NCBI RefSeq assembly: GCF_900107855.1
Contig: NZ_FNRJ01000004.1
Coordinates: 62,001-126,000 of the forward strand
Length of the DNA stretch: 64,000 nucleotides
DNA from: Marinobacterium iners DSM 11526
GTDB taxonomy: Bacteria > Pseudomonadota > Gammaproteobacteria > Pseudomonadales > Balneatricaceae
Direction: 5' to 3'
In this document: positions 53,418 to 63,829 of the stretch, in pieces
Layout: each line of letters begins with the position of its first letter
Numbering within the stretch: the first letter of the stretch is position 1
Program-made: the position numbers and the translations under genes
The notes under the pieces: generated by a model
Databases searched by the model: none
What the model saw: the letters and a program-made list of their open reading frames with translations, nothing else
What the model was told of the DNA's origin: nothing

Positions 53418-55125
53418 TCGGGGTCAGAAGCAGCACGGTCAAACTGTACATGACGGATACCGGCAGTCCGGTCTTGAGGTAATCCTGCAGACGATAGCGG
53501 CCTGGTGAGTACACCATCAAGTGGGTTTGGTAGCCAAAGGGGATCAAAAAGCAGGCGCTGGCGCCATAGGCGACGGCCATGATGAAAGGCATCGGATCAG
53601 CATTGAATGCCTGTGCCGTAGACAGTGCGATCGGGAAGGCCAATGCCGCAGCCGCGTTGTTGGTGACGGTTTCCGTCATCAGCACTGTAAGCAGAAAAAC
53701 ACCAACAAACGCGGCGTAAACCCCGTAGCCGTTGAACAGATACTGCATTCCATCGGCCACCAGTGCCGCCGCACCTGAGGCCTCCATTCCTTTGGCGAGC
53801 GTGAGCGCTGAGCCGATCACCAGAAAGAGCTCAAACGGAAAGCGGCGTCGCATTTCGTTTATGCTGAGTAACCCGCTGATCAGAAACAGTGCCATCAGGC
53901 ATAGCAACGATTCAAATAAACTCAAAATGCCCAAGCTTGCGCATACAATGGCAACAGCAAATCCGCCCAGTGCGGCCAGGCTTTGGTGCAGGCTTAATCG
54001 GGGCCGCTGCAGGGTGCCGCTCAGCAGGTGAAAGTTGCGGTCAAGGTTGTGGTGTTGGCTGAAATCACTGCCCACGGCCAGTAACAGGCTGTCTCCTACC
54101 TTCAAGGGGATGCGTCCCAGCTGCCCCTCCAACCGGCGTTCTCCACGCCTGATCCCAACGACGCCTGCGTTGAACAGGGTGCGAAAGTCCACTTCCTGCA
54201 GCGTGCGGTTCGCCAGTATGGATTCATGCGAGATAACCACTTCAACCAGGTTGCTGGTCAGCAACTCGTCCGCACTTTCCCCCAGCAGTCGTAACCCCGA
54301 AAAGCGCTGCAGTGTTTGCACTTTGTTGACCTCGCCGGTAAACACAAGCAGGTCGCACGCATGAATGATTTCGTCAGGGGTCACGGGGCTGATCAGCCGT
54401 CCGTCTCGTTCAATCTCGAGGAGATATAGCCCGTCCAGCTGCCGCATCGCGTTGGCTTCGATGGTTTTGCCGATCAAGGTAGACTCAGGCATCACCTCGG
54501 CAGACAAAAAATAGGGTAATGATTTCTGCTCTGTTGCGGTGTCATGTCGTGGCAGCCAGGATGAGCTGATCAGCAATGTGAAAATGCATACCAGCGCGAC
54601 CGGGATGCCCACAAGGCTGAACTGAAACATGGATAGCTCCCCCAGTCCTGCGTTGGTGGCAAAAGAGCTGACCACCAGGTTGGTTGAAGTACCCACCAGT
54701 GTGGTAATGCCGCCGAAAATTGAAGCATAGGACAGGGGAATCAGTAAACGTGAAGGTGCAATGCGGGTTTGACGTGAAAGTGTGCCGAGAAACGATGCCA
54801 CGATAGCTGTATTGTTGAGAAACGCCGATAGCAACGCCCCGGTTCCCATTAACTTGAGCAGTGCCGGTTTTTCACGTCCCGCCAGAATTTTGGCTGCAAG
54901 CAAGTCAAGCAGAGGTGAGCGTTCCAGTGTCAGTGAGACCAACAGCAGAAGAATCAGGGTAGCCAGGGCAGGGTTGGCAAAACTTGTCAGCATGACGGGC
55001 AATTCAACTAGCCCCGTAATCAGGAATGAGCCTGCCAGGGTCATGAATGCAATGGCCGGTTGCACACGTCCACTGGCCAGTATGGCCAGCAACAGTAAAA
55101 TAGAACCCAATACCAGCCACGCCAT
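53398..55125 (-). CDS. SLC13-family permease with TrkA-C domains (probable sulfate transporter)
   Basis: A 575-residue inner-membrane carrier of the DASS/SLC13 type: about 5-6 helices, a cytoplasmic insert with two TrkA-C/RCK-C domains (about 205-375; [10 protein letters not shown] at its end), then a second half with [23 protein letters not shown] and [22 protein letters not shown]. The first half has the matching [18 protein letters not shown] and [10 protein letters not shown] motifs. Divergent from cysD, so sulfate is the likely substrate. Its 3' end overlaps the ubiquitin gene by 20 bases. Confidence 0.9.
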   Translation of the reverse strand: MAWLVLGSILLLLAILASGRVQPAIAFMTLAGSFLITGLVELPVMLTSFANPALATLILLLLVSLTLERSPLLDLLAAKILAGREKPALLKLMGTGALLSAFLNNTAIVASFLGTLSRQTRIAPSRLLIPLSYASIFGGITTLVGTSTNLVVSSFATNAGLGELSMFQFSLVGIPVALVCIFTLLISSSWLPRHDTATEQKSLPYFLSAEVMPESTLIGKTIEANAMRQLDGLYLLEIERDGRLISPVTPDEIIHACDLLVFTGEVNKVQTLQRFSGLRLLGESADELLTSNLVEVVISHESILANRTLQEVDFRTLFNAGVVGIRRGERRLEGQLGRIPLKVGDSLLLAVGSDFSQHHNLDRNFHLLSGTLQRPRLSLHQSLAALGGFAVAIVCASLGILSLFESLLCLMALFLISGLLSINEMRRRFPFELFLVIGSALTLAKGMEASGAAALVADGMQYLFNGYGVYAAFVGVFLLTVLMTETVTNNAAAALAFPIALSTAQAFNADPMPFIMAVAYGASACFLIPFGYQTHLMVYSPGRYRLQDYLKTGLPVSVMYSLTVLLLTPIIFPFE

Positions 55126-55237
55126 TATGCATCCCTCGCAGCAGCATAGAACGAAAAATGCTATTGTATCAGCCCATTGCTGCCAGCGGCGATATGCATC
55201 AATAGATCAGATTTTGAGTACATTTTTGAGGAAGCGA

Positions 55238-56137
55238 ATGTCTCTTACACATTTGAAGCGATTGGAAGCGGAAAGCATCCACATCATGCGCGAAGTGGTG
55301 GCTGAAGCGGAAAACCCGGTGATGCTCTATTCCATCGGCAAGGACAGCGCCGTGATGCTGCACCTGGCACAGAAAGCCTTCGCGCCTTCGTTACCGCCGT
55401 TTCCGTTGCTGCATGTGGATACCCGCTGGAAATTTCGTGAGATGTACGCGTTCCGGGATCAGATGGCCAAGAAGTTGGGTATGGATCTGATTGTCCATAT
55501 CAACCCGGAGGGCGTTAAAAAGGATATCAACCCCTTTACCCATGGTTCTGCCCTGCATACCGACATCATGAAGACCGAAGGCCTTAAACAGGCCTTGGAC
55601 AAATACGGTTTTGATGCAGCGTTTGGTGGTGCACGCCGCGATGAAGAAAAGTCCCGTGCCAAAGAGCGTATTTTCTCTTTCCGTACCGCCCAGCACCGTT
55701 GGGACCCAAAGGGCCAGCGGCCTGAGTTGTGGAAGCAGTACAATGCCCGCAAGCACAAGGGCGAGAGTATTCGTGTGTTTCCGCTCTCCAACTGGACTGA
55801 GCTTGATATCTGGCAGTACATCTACCTGGAAAATATCCCCATTGTACCGCTGTACTATGCGGCCGTGCGCCCGGTGGTGGAGCGTGATGGAGCCTTAATC
55901 ATGGTGGATGACGAGCGTATGCCGCTGAAGCAGGACGAGGTGCCGATGATGCGCAAGGTGCGCTTCCGTACACTGGGTTGCTACCCCCTGACGGGTGCGG
56001 TTGAGTCTGAGGCGGATACTTTGCCTGCGATTATTCAGGAGATGTTGCTGACGAAAACGTCAGAGCGTCAGGGCCGTGTGATCGACCATGATTCGGCTGC
56101 TTCCATGGAGAAGAAAAAGCAGGAGGGTTATTTCTGA
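55238..56137 (+). CDS. cysD: Sulfate adenylyltransferase subunit 2
   Basis: A 299-residue ATP-PP-loop enzyme: [56 protein letters not shown] and [15 protein letters not shown]. Forms ATP sulfurylase with CysN, making APS from sulfate. ATG 55238 with GAGGAAG upstream is the normal family start; the long open frame upstream (from 54782) runs inside the antisense of the permease gene and is rejected. Overlaps cysNC by one base. Confidence 0.97.
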   Translation: MSLTHLKRLEAESIHIMREVVAEAENPVMLYSIGKDSAVMLHLAQKAFAPSLPPFPLLHVDTRWKFREMYAFRDQMAKKLGMDLIVHINPEGVKKDINPFTHGSALHTDIMKTEGLKQALDKYGFDAAFGGARRDEEKSRAKERIFSFRTAQHRWDPKGQRPELWKQYNARKHKGESIRVFPLSNWTELDIWQYIYLENIPIVPLYYAAVRPVVERDGALIMVDDERMPLKQDEVPMMRKVRFRTLGCYPLTGAVESEADTLPAIIQEMLLTKTSERQGRVIDHDSAASMEKKKQEGYF

Positions 56138-58047
56138 TGGCGCATGTTTCAGACTTGATCAGCCGCGATATTGAACAGTACCTCAAACAGCATGAGAACA
56201 AGGGTCTGCTGCGTTTCATCACCTGCGGCAGCGTGGATGACGGCAAGAGTACGCTGATTGGCCGTCTGCTGTTCGATTCCAAGATGTTGTTTGAAGACCA
56301 GCTTTCGGCGATTGAAGCCGACTCCAAAAAGTATGGTACCCAAGGTGAAGAGATCGACTTTGCACTGTTAGTGGATGGTTTGGCTGCCGAGCGTGAACAA
56401 GGCATCACCATTGATGTGGCGTATCGTTTTTTTTCAACCGATCGGCGCAAGTTTATCGTTGCCGATACCCCTGGGCATGAGCAGTACACCCGCAACATGG
56501 TGACAGGTGCCTCTACGGCTGATGCTGCCATTCTGATGGTTGATGCGCGCAAAGGTATTTTGACACAGACTCGCCGTCACAGCTTTCTGATGTCGCTGAT
56601 TGGCATTCGCAACATTGTGGTCGCAATCAACAAGATGGACTTGATGGATTATTCCGAGCAGGTCTTCAACAGGATACGTGACGAATACCGTGAATTTGCC
56701 GGCCAGCTCGGTCTGGATAACATTACGTTTATCCCCATGTCGGCATTGAAGGGTGACAACATTACCGCACACAGCGATAACACGCCCTGGTATCACGGCA
56801 CGACGCTTATGGGGTATTTGGAAACCGTTGAGGTGGATGATGACCGGCTTCAGCGTAACCCCTTCCGTATGCCGGTGCAGTGGGTTAACCGCCCCAATCT
56901 GGATTTTCGCGGCTTTGCCGGTACGCTGGCCAGTGGTGTGGTTCGCCGGGGAGACGAGATTCGTGTGCAGCCCTCTGGCAAGACCAGCCGCATTGCCAGT
57001 ATTTATACCTACGATGGCGAGCTGGATGAAGCGGTGGCCGGGCAGTCGGTTACACTTACGCTGACCGATGAGATCGATATTTCACGTGGGGATGTGATCT
57101 CGGGTATCGATCAGCCGGCACAAACAGCCGATCAGTTTGAAACCAGCATTGTCTGGATGCATGAAGAGCCGATGCTGCCGGGGCGACCCTATCTGTTGAA
57201 GATTGGCACGCGTACCGTGACAGCCACCATCACCGATATCAAATACCAGGTGAATGTGAACACGCTGGAACATATGGCCGCCAAAAAGCTTGAACTGAAC
57301 GGTATCGGTATCTGCAATATCAGTCTGGATCGTGCCATCGCGTTCGACCCCTACACAGAGAATCAGGACACCGGCGGTTTTATCCTTATCGACCGCATGA
57401 ACAACAACACTGTTGCTGCCGGGATGATCCACTTTGCCCTGCGTCGCAGTCAGAATATTCACATGCAGCATGTGGATGTGGATAAAGCGACGAGAGCTCG
57501 GGCCAAAAACCAGCAGCCCTGTGTGTTGTGGTTTACGGGGTTGTCCGGCGCGGGCAAGTCAACCATTGCGAATAAAGTGGAGAAAAAGCTCCACGCGCTG
57601 GGGCACCACACGTACTTGCTGGATGGGGATAACGTTCGTCATGGCTTGAACAAGGATCTTGGCTTCACCGATGCCGACCGGGTGGAGAATATCCGGCGTG
57701 TCGCGGAGGTTTCGAAGCTGATGGCAGATGCGGGGCTGATTGTGTTGAGTGCCTTTATCTCCCCGTTCCGTTCTGAGCGTGCCATGGCGCGCGGCATGGT
57801 GGAGGACGGTGAGTTTGTTGAAATCTTTGTCGATGCACCTTTGGATGTGGCGGAGGGCCGTGATCCGAAAGGACTGTACAAGAAAGCGCGCCGCGGTGAG
57901 CTGAAAAATTTTACGGGCATTGATTCTGCATATGAAATCCCGGAAGCGCCGGAAATTACCCTTGATACCACCCGGTATACGCCGGATGAAGCGGCGGATC
58001 AGGTGATTCTGCACCTGCAGGAATGTGGTATCGTTCCCGCCACTTAA
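56137..58047 (+). CDS. cysNC: Bifunctional sulfate adenylyltransferase subunit 1 / APS kinase
   Basis: A 636-residue fusion. Residues 1-440 are the CysN GTPase ([39 protein letters not shown], then EF-Tu-like barrels) and 455-630 are APS kinase CysC ([54 protein letters not shown]). It makes APS and then PAPS. This gene plus cysQ implies PAPS turnover. Confidence 0.97.
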   Translation: MAHVSDLISRDIEQYLKQHENKGLLRFITCGSVDDGKSTLIGRLLFDSKMLFEDQLSAIEADSKKYGTQGEEIDFALLVDGLAAEREQGITIDVAYRFFSTDRRKFIVADTPGHEQYTRNMVTGASTADAAILMVDARKGILTQTRRHSFLMSLIGIRNIVVAINKMDLMDYSEQVFNRIRDEYREFAGQLGLDNITFIPMSALKGDNITAHSDNTPWYHGTTLMGYLETVEVDDDRLQRNPFRMPVQWVNRPNLDFRGFAGTLASGVVRRGDEIRVQPSGKTSRIASIYTYDGELDEAVAGQSVTLTLTDEIDISRGDVISGIDQPAQTADQFETSIVWMHEEPMLPGRPYLLKIGTRTVTATITDIKYQVNVNTLEHMAAKKLELNGIGICNISLDRAIAFDPYTENQDTGGFILIDRMNNNTVAAGMIHFALRRSQNIHMQHVDVDKATRARAKNQQPCVLWFTGLSGAGKSTIANKVEKKLHALGHHTYLLDGDNVRHGLNKDLGFTDADRVENIRRVAEVSKLMADAGLIVLSAFISPFRSERAMARGMVEDGEFVEIFVDAPLDVAEGRDPKGLYKKARRGELKNFTGIDSAYEIPEAPEITLDTTRYTPDEAADQVILHLQECGIVPAT

Positions 58048-58078
58048 GTGACTTCTGAAAGATTTAAGGGATAGATTA

Positions 58079-58873
58079 ATGACCGACATCGCTTTGTCAG
58101 AGCTGCTGGACCAGGTCGAACAGATTGCGCTTGAAGCCGGCAATGCCATTCTGGAGATCTATGGCCGCGAGTTCACAGTGGAGGAAAAGGAAGACAAAAC
58201 CCCGCTGACGGAAGCAGACAAGGCTGCCAACAGCATTATTCTTGCCGGGCTCGAGGCGCTTCCAGTCGACATTCCCGTGCTAACCGAAGAGGCTGTTGAG
58301 GCTTTCACCGGAGCGGATAGACAAGGGCGTTACTGGCTGGTTGATCCGCTGGATGGAACCAAAGAGTTCATCAAGCGTAATGGAGAGTTCACGGTCAATA
58401 TTGCGTTGATCGAGCAGGGGCAGCCGATACTGGGTGTCGTGTTTGCCCCGGCACTGAATGTAACCTATCTGGGCGCCGAAAACGTGGGTGCGTTCAAGGT
58501 TGATGGGGCAGGTGAGCGGCAACCGATCAAGGTCGTTGAGCATCAGGCGGGTTCGCCCTGGCGCGTGGTGGGTAGCCGTTCTCACGCCAGTCAGGACACG
58601 CTGGACTGGCTTAAGGCGCTGGGCGATTATGAGCTGGTGCCTATGGGCAGCTCACTTAAAATTTGTTTGGTAGCCGAGGGCGTGGCTGATGTTTATCCTC
58701 GCCTTGGACCAACGTGCCTTTGGGATACCGGGGCGGCCCACGCTGTGGTGAATGCGGCCGGTGGACGCCTTACAACCCTGGACGGCGCTCACCTGGACTA
58801 CGGCTCGCCCGAGACAGTCCTGAATCCCTGGTTTGTTGTGTGTGCAGCGCCGATAAGCTCCACCCTGCAGTGA
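58079..58873 (+). CDS. cysQ: 3'(2'),5'-bisphosphate nucleotidase
   Basis: A 264-residue inositol-monophosphatase-fold phosphatase: KTPLTEADKAANSIIL, LTEEAVEAF, WLVDPLDGTKEFIKRNGEFTVNIALIE (metal-binding Asp residues) and WDTGAAHAVVNAAGG. It removes the 3'-phosphate of PAP formed when PAPS is used, and fits beside cysNC. AAGGG ribosome-binding site. Confidence 0.95.
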   Translation: MTDIALSELLDQVEQIALEAGNAILEIYGREFTVEEKEDKTPLTEADKAANSIILAGLEALPVDIPVLTEEAVEAFTGADRQGRYWLVDPLDGTKEFIKRNGEFTVNIALIEQGQPILGVVFAPALNVTYLGAENVGAFKVDGAGERQPIKVVEHQAGSPWRVVGSRSHASQDTLDWLKALGDYELVPMGSSLKICLVAEGVADVYPRLGPTCLWDTGAAHAVVNAAGGRLTTLDGAHLDYGSPETVLNPWFVVCAAPISSTLQ

Positions 58874-58916
58874 TCCCAACGATACGTTTTCTTTATTCTG
58901 CCTGTAAGGAACCCCG

Positions 58917-59924
58917 ATGATTCTGGTAACGGGAGGAGCGGGTTACATCGGCTCACATACAACCCTCGACTTGCTTCGGGCTGGGCATGAAGTTGTGGTG
59001 CTTGACAACCTGGCCTGCAGTTCAAAATTGTCTTTGGCACGTGTAGAGGCGCTCACGGGAAGCCGTATACCTTTTATAGAAGGTGATATCTGTGACCCGG
59101 CTGTTTTGAGCAGTGTTTTTTCTCAATTTCCCGTGACTGCTGTCATTCACTTTGCAGGCCTTAAAGCCGTTGGCGAGAGTGTTGATCGGCCGCTGTATTA
59201 TTATGAGAATAACGTGCTGGGTACGATTAATCTTTGCCGAGCCATGAGTGATGCAGGGGTTTTTAAAATAGTATTCAGCTCTTCTGCAGCCGTTTATAGC
59301 CCTGCGAATGAAATGCCGGTCAGAGAAAATTCATTGACGGGTGGGGGAATCAGTCCCTATGGAAGAACCAAACTGTTTGTTGAGTCTCTGCTGCAGGATC
59401 TTGCTCATGCTGACCCTCGCTGGAAGATAGCCCTGCTACGTTATTTCAACCCTGTGGGCGCTCATGAAAGCGGTTTGATTGGAGAGGCCCCGTTAACGCG
59501 GCCGGAAAACCTTTTTCCCGCGATTATTGATGTGGCTCTGGGGCGGCGTCCGGAGTTGCTGATTCATGGCGCAGACTATCCTACACCTGACGGTACTGGA
59601 GTGCGTGATTTCATTCATGTGATGGACTTGGCACAGGGGCATCTGAAAGCTCTGGATAAAATAGACGCGACTTCGGGCGTACAAACATGGAACCTGGGGA
59701 CCGGTATCGGCAGTAGCGTGTTGCAGTTGGTTCATGCGTTCGAGAGGGCCTCAGGTAAGCCAATCCCGTATCGGGTTGTTGGTCGCCGCAAAGGCGATTT
59801 GGCGACCTGTTGGGCTGATCCGTCAAAAGCAGGTGCTGAGCTGGGCTGGAAGGCGTGCAGGACCCTTGATGATATGGTGGCCGACGCCTGGCGTTGGCAG
59901 CAGCTTAACCCCAACGGATATTAA
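58917..59924 (+). CDS. galE: UDP-glucose 4-epimerase
   Basis: A 335-residue SDR enzyme: ILVTGGAGYIGSHTTLDLLRAGHEVVVLDNL, FAGLKAVGESV, SSSAAVYSP and the SPYGRTKLFVE catalytic Tyr-x3-Lys, followed by LRYFNPVGAHESGLIGEAP. Interconverts UDP-glucose and UDP-galactose for polysaccharide synthesis. TAAGGA precedes the ATG; 41 bases to the wbpM gene. Confidence 0.95.
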   Translation: MILVTGGAGYIGSHTTLDLLRAGHEVVVLDNLACSSKLSLARVEALTGSRIPFIEGDICDPAVLSSVFSQFPVTAVIHFAGLKAVGESVDRPLYYYENNVLGTINLCRAMSDAGVFKIVFSSSAAVYSPANEMPVRENSLTGGGISPYGRTKLFVESLLQDLAHADPRWKIALLRYFNPVGAHESGLIGEAPLTRPENLFPAIIDVALGRRPELLIHGADYPTPDGTGVRDFIHVMDLAQGHLKALDKIDATSGVQTWNLGTGIGSSVLQLVHAFERASGKPIPYRVVGRRKGDLATCWADPSKAGAELGWKACRTLDDMVADAWRWQQLNPNGY

Positions 59925-59965
59925 TGGTGCTTTGGCATTCAATGAAGTCGACGGAATAGGCAAGT

Positions 59966-61903
59966 ATGGATTCAATAGGTTTGCACTCACGGTCCGTTCA
60001 CTATCGTGTGTTGACGCTGGGACGCCGGTATAAAAAAGCGCTGATGGTATTGGCGGATTTTATCGCCTTGCCTGTAGCCCTGTGGTCGGCGTATGCACTG
60101 CGCCTTACACAGTGGTGGCCAGTGGATTACCTGCAGCCTGTCTGGTGGCTGTTTATTGCTACGCCCATTGCCGGCCTTGTCATCTTCACACGGCTTGGCC
60201 TCTATCGGGCAGTGGTGCGTTTTATGGGCGCACAGGCCATTTGGGCAGTTGCCAAAGGGGTCATGATGTTGGCAGTGCTTATGTGGGCCTCTGCATATTT
60301 TTTTGAACTGCAGAAGTTTCCACGCTCAATCCCGATTAATTTTGCACTGGTGGCGCTGGTGTATGTTGGCGGTAGTCGTTTGTTTGTGCGCAACTACTAC
60401 CATTGGTTAATTGGCCATTATATCAATAAAGACCCTGTTCTCATTTATGGAGCTGGCAATTCCGGTGCTCAGCTTTCCGCTGCGCTTTCTGCTGGAGGGG
60501 AGTATGTGCCGATAGGGTTTCTGGATGATGACCCTGCGGTAAGGAAAACAACCGTAGCGGGGCTGCCTGTTTATGCACCTTCTCAGGTAGGCGAATTGAT
60601 AGAGCAGCGGAATGTTACGCATGTTCTGTTGGCGCTTCCTTCCGCCACGCGCTCTGAGCGTCGCCGTGTGCTCGAACAGTTGGCGAATCATGCTGTACAC
60701 GTCAAAACAATACCTTCCATGCAGGAGCTGGTTTCAGGTGAGTCGCTTGAGTCTCTGCGAGATGTTGATCCTGAAGATCTGCTGGGCAGGGAAACCGTTC
60801 CCCCCGTAGAGAAATTAATTACCACCAGTATCACAGGTAAGGTTGTGTTGGTTACGGGGGCCGGCGGTTCCATCGGTTCAGAAATATGCCGTCAGGTCTT
60901 GCGCAATCAGCCCAAGGCATTGGTTCTGTACGAGCTGAGTGAGTTTGCGCTTTATAAAATTGTTCAGGAGTTGGAGTTAATTGCCAGGAATGAAGGGTTG
61001 GCAGTGCCTGTCTATCCCTTATTGGGCTCTGTGCTGGATCAAGTCCGTGTTGAACGGGTGATCAGCCATTTCGAGGTCAAAACCATATACCATGCAGCTG
61101 CCTACAAGCACGTGCCATTGGTTGAACATAATATTTTTGAAGGCGTGCGTAACAATGCCATGGGCACGAGAGTGCTGGCAACAGCAGCCCAAAAAGCGGG
61201 GGTTGAGCGCTTTGTATTGATATCAACGGACAAGGCTGTTCGTCCCACCAATGTAATGGGAGCTACAAAAAGGCTGGCTGAGCTGATCATTCAGAGTTTG
61301 GCCGTTGAGGGCAATGAAAACAATAAAGGCTCAACTGTATTTTCCATGGTGCGGTTCGGTAACGTTCTGGGGTCTTCCGGCTCGGTGGTGCCGCTTTTTA
61401 AACAGCAAATCCAGGCAGGGGGGCCGGTAACTGTTACGCATCCGGATATAACCCGCTTTTTCATGACGATTCCCGAGGCGGCTTCGCTGGTGATTCAGGC
61501 AGGATCAATGGCGGAAGGAGGGGATGTATTCGTTTTGGACATGGGAGAGCCAGTAAAAATTGTAGATTTGGCGCGCAGAATGATCCAGTTGATGGGCTAT
61601 GAAGTGCGTTCTCACGAGTATCCTGAAGGTGATATTGCCATCGAGTTTACCGGTTTGCGCCCCGGCGAGAAACTGTTTGAAGAGCTGTTGATTGGTGAGC
61701 ATGTAGTGGGAACCGAACATCCCAAAATCATGCGTGCGCATGAAGAACGTCTGACACAAGCACAATTGGAGCAGGTTATGCAGGGCATTGAAACGGCCAT
61801 GCTGCAGGGTAATTGTGAGGCTGGCATTGAGTGGCTTGAGCAGGCAGTGATTGGGTTCACGCCTGCCACCTCGGTTGATTGGCTTAAAAAAGCGACCTCA
61901 TGA
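59966..61903 (+). CDS. wbpM: Membrane-bound UDP-GlcNAc 4,6-dehydratase (WbpM/PglF type)
   Basis: A 645-residue enzyme with four N-terminal transmembrane helices (about 25-135), a CoA-binding-like domain (LIYGAGNSGAQLSAALSAGGEYVPIGFLDDDP) and a C-terminal SDR domain (VLVTGAGGSIGSEICRQVL, AAYKHVPLVEHN, STDKAVRPTNVMGATKRLAE, RFGNVLGSSGSVVPLFKQQI). It makes UDP-4-keto-6-deoxy-GlcNAc, the precursor for the PglE/PglD-type steps at 51087-52922. Its 3' end overlaps wzz by 6 bases tail-to-tail. Confidence 0.95.
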   Translation: MDSIGLHSRSVHYRVLTLGRRYKKALMVLADFIALPVALWSAYALRLTQWWPVDYLQPVWWLFIATPIAGLVIFTRLGLYRAVVRFMGAQAIWAVAKGVMMLAVLMWASAYFFELQKFPRSIPINFALVALVYVGGSRLFVRNYYHWLIGHYINKDPVLIYGAGNSGAQLSAALSAGGEYVPIGFLDDDPAVRKTTVAGLPVYAPSQVGELIEQRNVTHVLLALPSATRSERRRVLEQLANHAVHVKTIPSMQELVSGESLESLRDVDPEDLLGRETVPPVEKLITTSITGKVVLVTGAGGSIGSEICRQVLRNQPKALVLYELSEFALYKIVQELELIARNEGLAVPVYPLLGSVLDQVRVERVISHFEVKTIYHAAAYKHVPLVEHNIFEGVRNNAMGTRVLATAAQKAGVERFVLISTDKAVRPTNVMGATKRLAELIIQSLAVEGNENNKGSTVFSMVRFGNVLGSSGSVVPLFKQQIQAGGPVTVTHPDITRFFMTIPEAASLVIQAGSMAEGGDVFVLDMGEPVKIVDLARRMIQLMGYEVRSHEYPEGDIAIEFTGLRPGEKLFEELLIGEHVVGTEHPKIMRAHEERLTQAQLEQVMQGIETAMLQGNCEAGIEWLEQAVIGFTPATSVDWLKKATS

Positions 61904-63172
61904 TGCGTTACAGGCTGCCCTGCGTTTGCGAATGGCGCCCATGATAAGGGCAACAAATATGCCGGCCATAACGCCCAAAATTGCAGAAAGCGACAAAATC
62001 AAACTCTTGCTGGGGGTCGTTGGAGTCTGATCGGTAACGACATTGCCACTGATAAAGTTGAGAGTTAATGAATCAGGAAATTGCTGGCTTTCAAGTTCGA
62101 TCAGTTGGCTCTTCAGATCTATGATTTCTTCGCTGAAGTCACCGTCATTACTGCGTGCAGCAAGTATCTCTGCTTCTCTGTTATTGGACTGTGCGGCCAA
62201 CATGGCCTCCAGCTCTCTGACCTGACTATCGGGGTAATGATCGGCCGGGCGGTTTTTAAGTTCTGTCAGTTCGGCCTGCAGCAGCCGGGTGCCTCTAAGG
62301 TATAAAGGGTCTGACAGGCTACGAATATCAGCGCTGATGACGACCTGTCCACGCACCTGGTTATTCAGCTGTGACAGGGAAACCGGTTCATCAAAATTCA
62401 GAGCTTTTGCAATCGTAAGGGCTTCCTGAAGGTTGATGATGCGGTCTCTTAAACGTGCGTCGTACAATTCCTTTTGTGCCTTGAGTTGATCCTGAAGTTT
62501 TATGATTTCAAGAGCGTGTTGTTCTTCCAGGCGCTTGATGCGTGATTGGCGCTTTTGCACCTCGGCTGTTTCCAGTGCTGTAATTTCTCGGTGGATACGA
62601 GCCTGCTCTTCTTGACGTAACTTATTGAAGTTTTTCCGTAATACGTCGACCAGGTACTGATTTGCCGTGTTTACATACTCGGTCAGCATTGCATCGGCGG
62701 TTGCCGCGGGAGATGCTGCAAGCGTAATACTGCCTGACTCAATTGCACTCGTTTTTTCGGTGTCGGGAATTTGCAGCTCAATCATGCTGTTCAACCGCGT
62801 GATCAGGTGGTTGCTGCTGGTATCGGTTGGCAGGTAGTCGTTTACTGTATCGCTGAGATTATCAATGAAGTACCGTTTGTACTCATTCGAATTCAGGGTT
62901 CTGAAGTACATATTGGTTAACTGGCTAGAGGTGAGGTCGTTGAGACCATAGAGCGCTTTGAGCGGGGCAGCGGTATGAGCCAGCGGTTGCTGAATTTGAG
63001 CAGTTGCTTTGTAAACGGGTGTTCCTGAAAAAGCATAGACAGCGCCAGCTACCACCGCCAAGGCTGTAATGATGGCAACTGTCCACTTGTGTTCCCAAAT
63101 ACTCTCCATGAGATCAAAGAGATCGATTTCGTCATTTGGGTAGTGATTGGCTGACTCAAGTCTGGAACTCAT
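61898..63172 (-). CDS. wzz: Wzz-like chain-length determinant
   Basis: A 424-residue polysaccharide co-polymerase. N-terminal helix (WTVAIITALAVVAGAVYAFS), the Wzz motif region before it (NDEIDLFDLMESIWEHKW), a long periplasmic coiled-coil part (about 195-330) and a C-terminal helix (LILSLSAILGVMAGIFVALIMGAIRKRR). Sets the modal length of the O chain built by Wzy. Same strand as the two genes to its right, 48 bases away. Confidence 0.93.
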   Translation of the reverse strand: MSSRLESANHYPNDEIDLFDLMESIWEHKWTVAIITALAVVAGAVYAFSGTPVYKATAQIQQPLAHTAAPLKALYGLNDLTSSQLTNMYFRTLNSNEYKRYFIDNLSDTVNDYLPTDTSSNHLITRLNSMIELQIPDTEKTSAIESGSITLAASPAATADAMLTEYVNTANQYLVDVLRKNFNKLRQEEQARIHREITALETAEVQKRQSRIKRLEEQHALEIIKLQDQLKAQKELYDARLRDRIINLQEALTIAKALNFDEPVSLSQLNNQVRGQVVISADIRSLSDPLYLRGTRLLQAELTELKNRPADHYPDSQVRELEAMLAAQSNNREAEILAARSNDGDFSEEIIDLKSQLIELESQQFPDSLTLNFISGNVVTDQTPTTPSKSLILSLSAILGVMAGIFVALIMGAIRKRRAACNAS

Positions 63173-63220
63173 ACTGCTGTTCTCCGGCTCTAAAAGTGAC
63201 GCGCTATTTGTACTGATATT

Positions 63221-63829
63221 CTATTTATTGTTTGCAATACTTGATATTTTTTTGTTTTCAAGCCAAGACCATATAATAATTGGGGTCACGGCTGGTATGA
63301 TAAGGGTATTGAATTGATAACCAATGGCAATTATTTCATTAATAAGGGGAAAGTCCACTTTCTGGGTGATGAAATCATGCATTAGCGCATTGCCGAAGAA
63401 AAGCTCTTTCATGGATTGAAATAAAGTGCCCATGACTATAATCGGATATAGTATGATAATGCCGATTATTATCTTTTTGAAAGTTTTTTCATCTGATGAT
63501 GCCAACAACAAGGAAACGATGAAAGGTAGAGAGTAGGACAAAACTTTAGGGTTTATTTGATACGCGATTTGATTGCCTGCTTCTTTTGCAGACATGATCA
63601 TACCATTGAGTTCACCCAGCTTGGTGATTAATACAATATTACCTTTATGTAACTTCAAGCTATCGAAAACATCGGGTAGTATGGACTCAAGAGCCAGGCT
63701 TGAGATTAATATTGCCGGTTGTATGATGAGGTCATGGAGCAGGTACCAGAAAACAAAGCTACAGCTCATCCAAAATATTACAGCAACGAAGAACTTTTTC
63801 AGGTTAAACTGTGCAGGTTCATGACTCAT
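63221..63829 (-). CDS. Exosortase-H-associated-type membrane protein
   Basis: A 202-residue protein with about 4-5 transmembrane helices (VAVIFWMSCSFVFWYLLHDL near the N-terminus; SYSLPFIVSLLLAS; IIIGIIILYPIIVMG; ALIIPAV-like end). The sequence and its 11-base overlap with the exosortase gene fit the small membrane protein that accompanies exosortase H. I infer the name from gene order and general resemblance; its role is not established. Confidence 0.65.
   Translation of the reverse strand: MSHEPAQFNLKKFFVAVIFWMSCSFVFWYLLHDLIIQPAILISSLALESILPDVFDSLKLHKGNIVLITKLGELNGMIMSAKEAGNQIAYQINPKVLSYSLPFIVSLLLASSDEKTFKKIIIGIIILYPIIVMGTLFQSMKELFFGNALMHDFITQKVDFPLINEIIAIGYQFNTLIIPAVTPIIIWSWLENKKISSIANNK

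Noticed and set aside
54782-55237. N-terminal extension of cysD
   Set aside because: Lies antisense in the SLC13 permease gene; family-length CysD starts at 55238 with a good ribosome-binding site.
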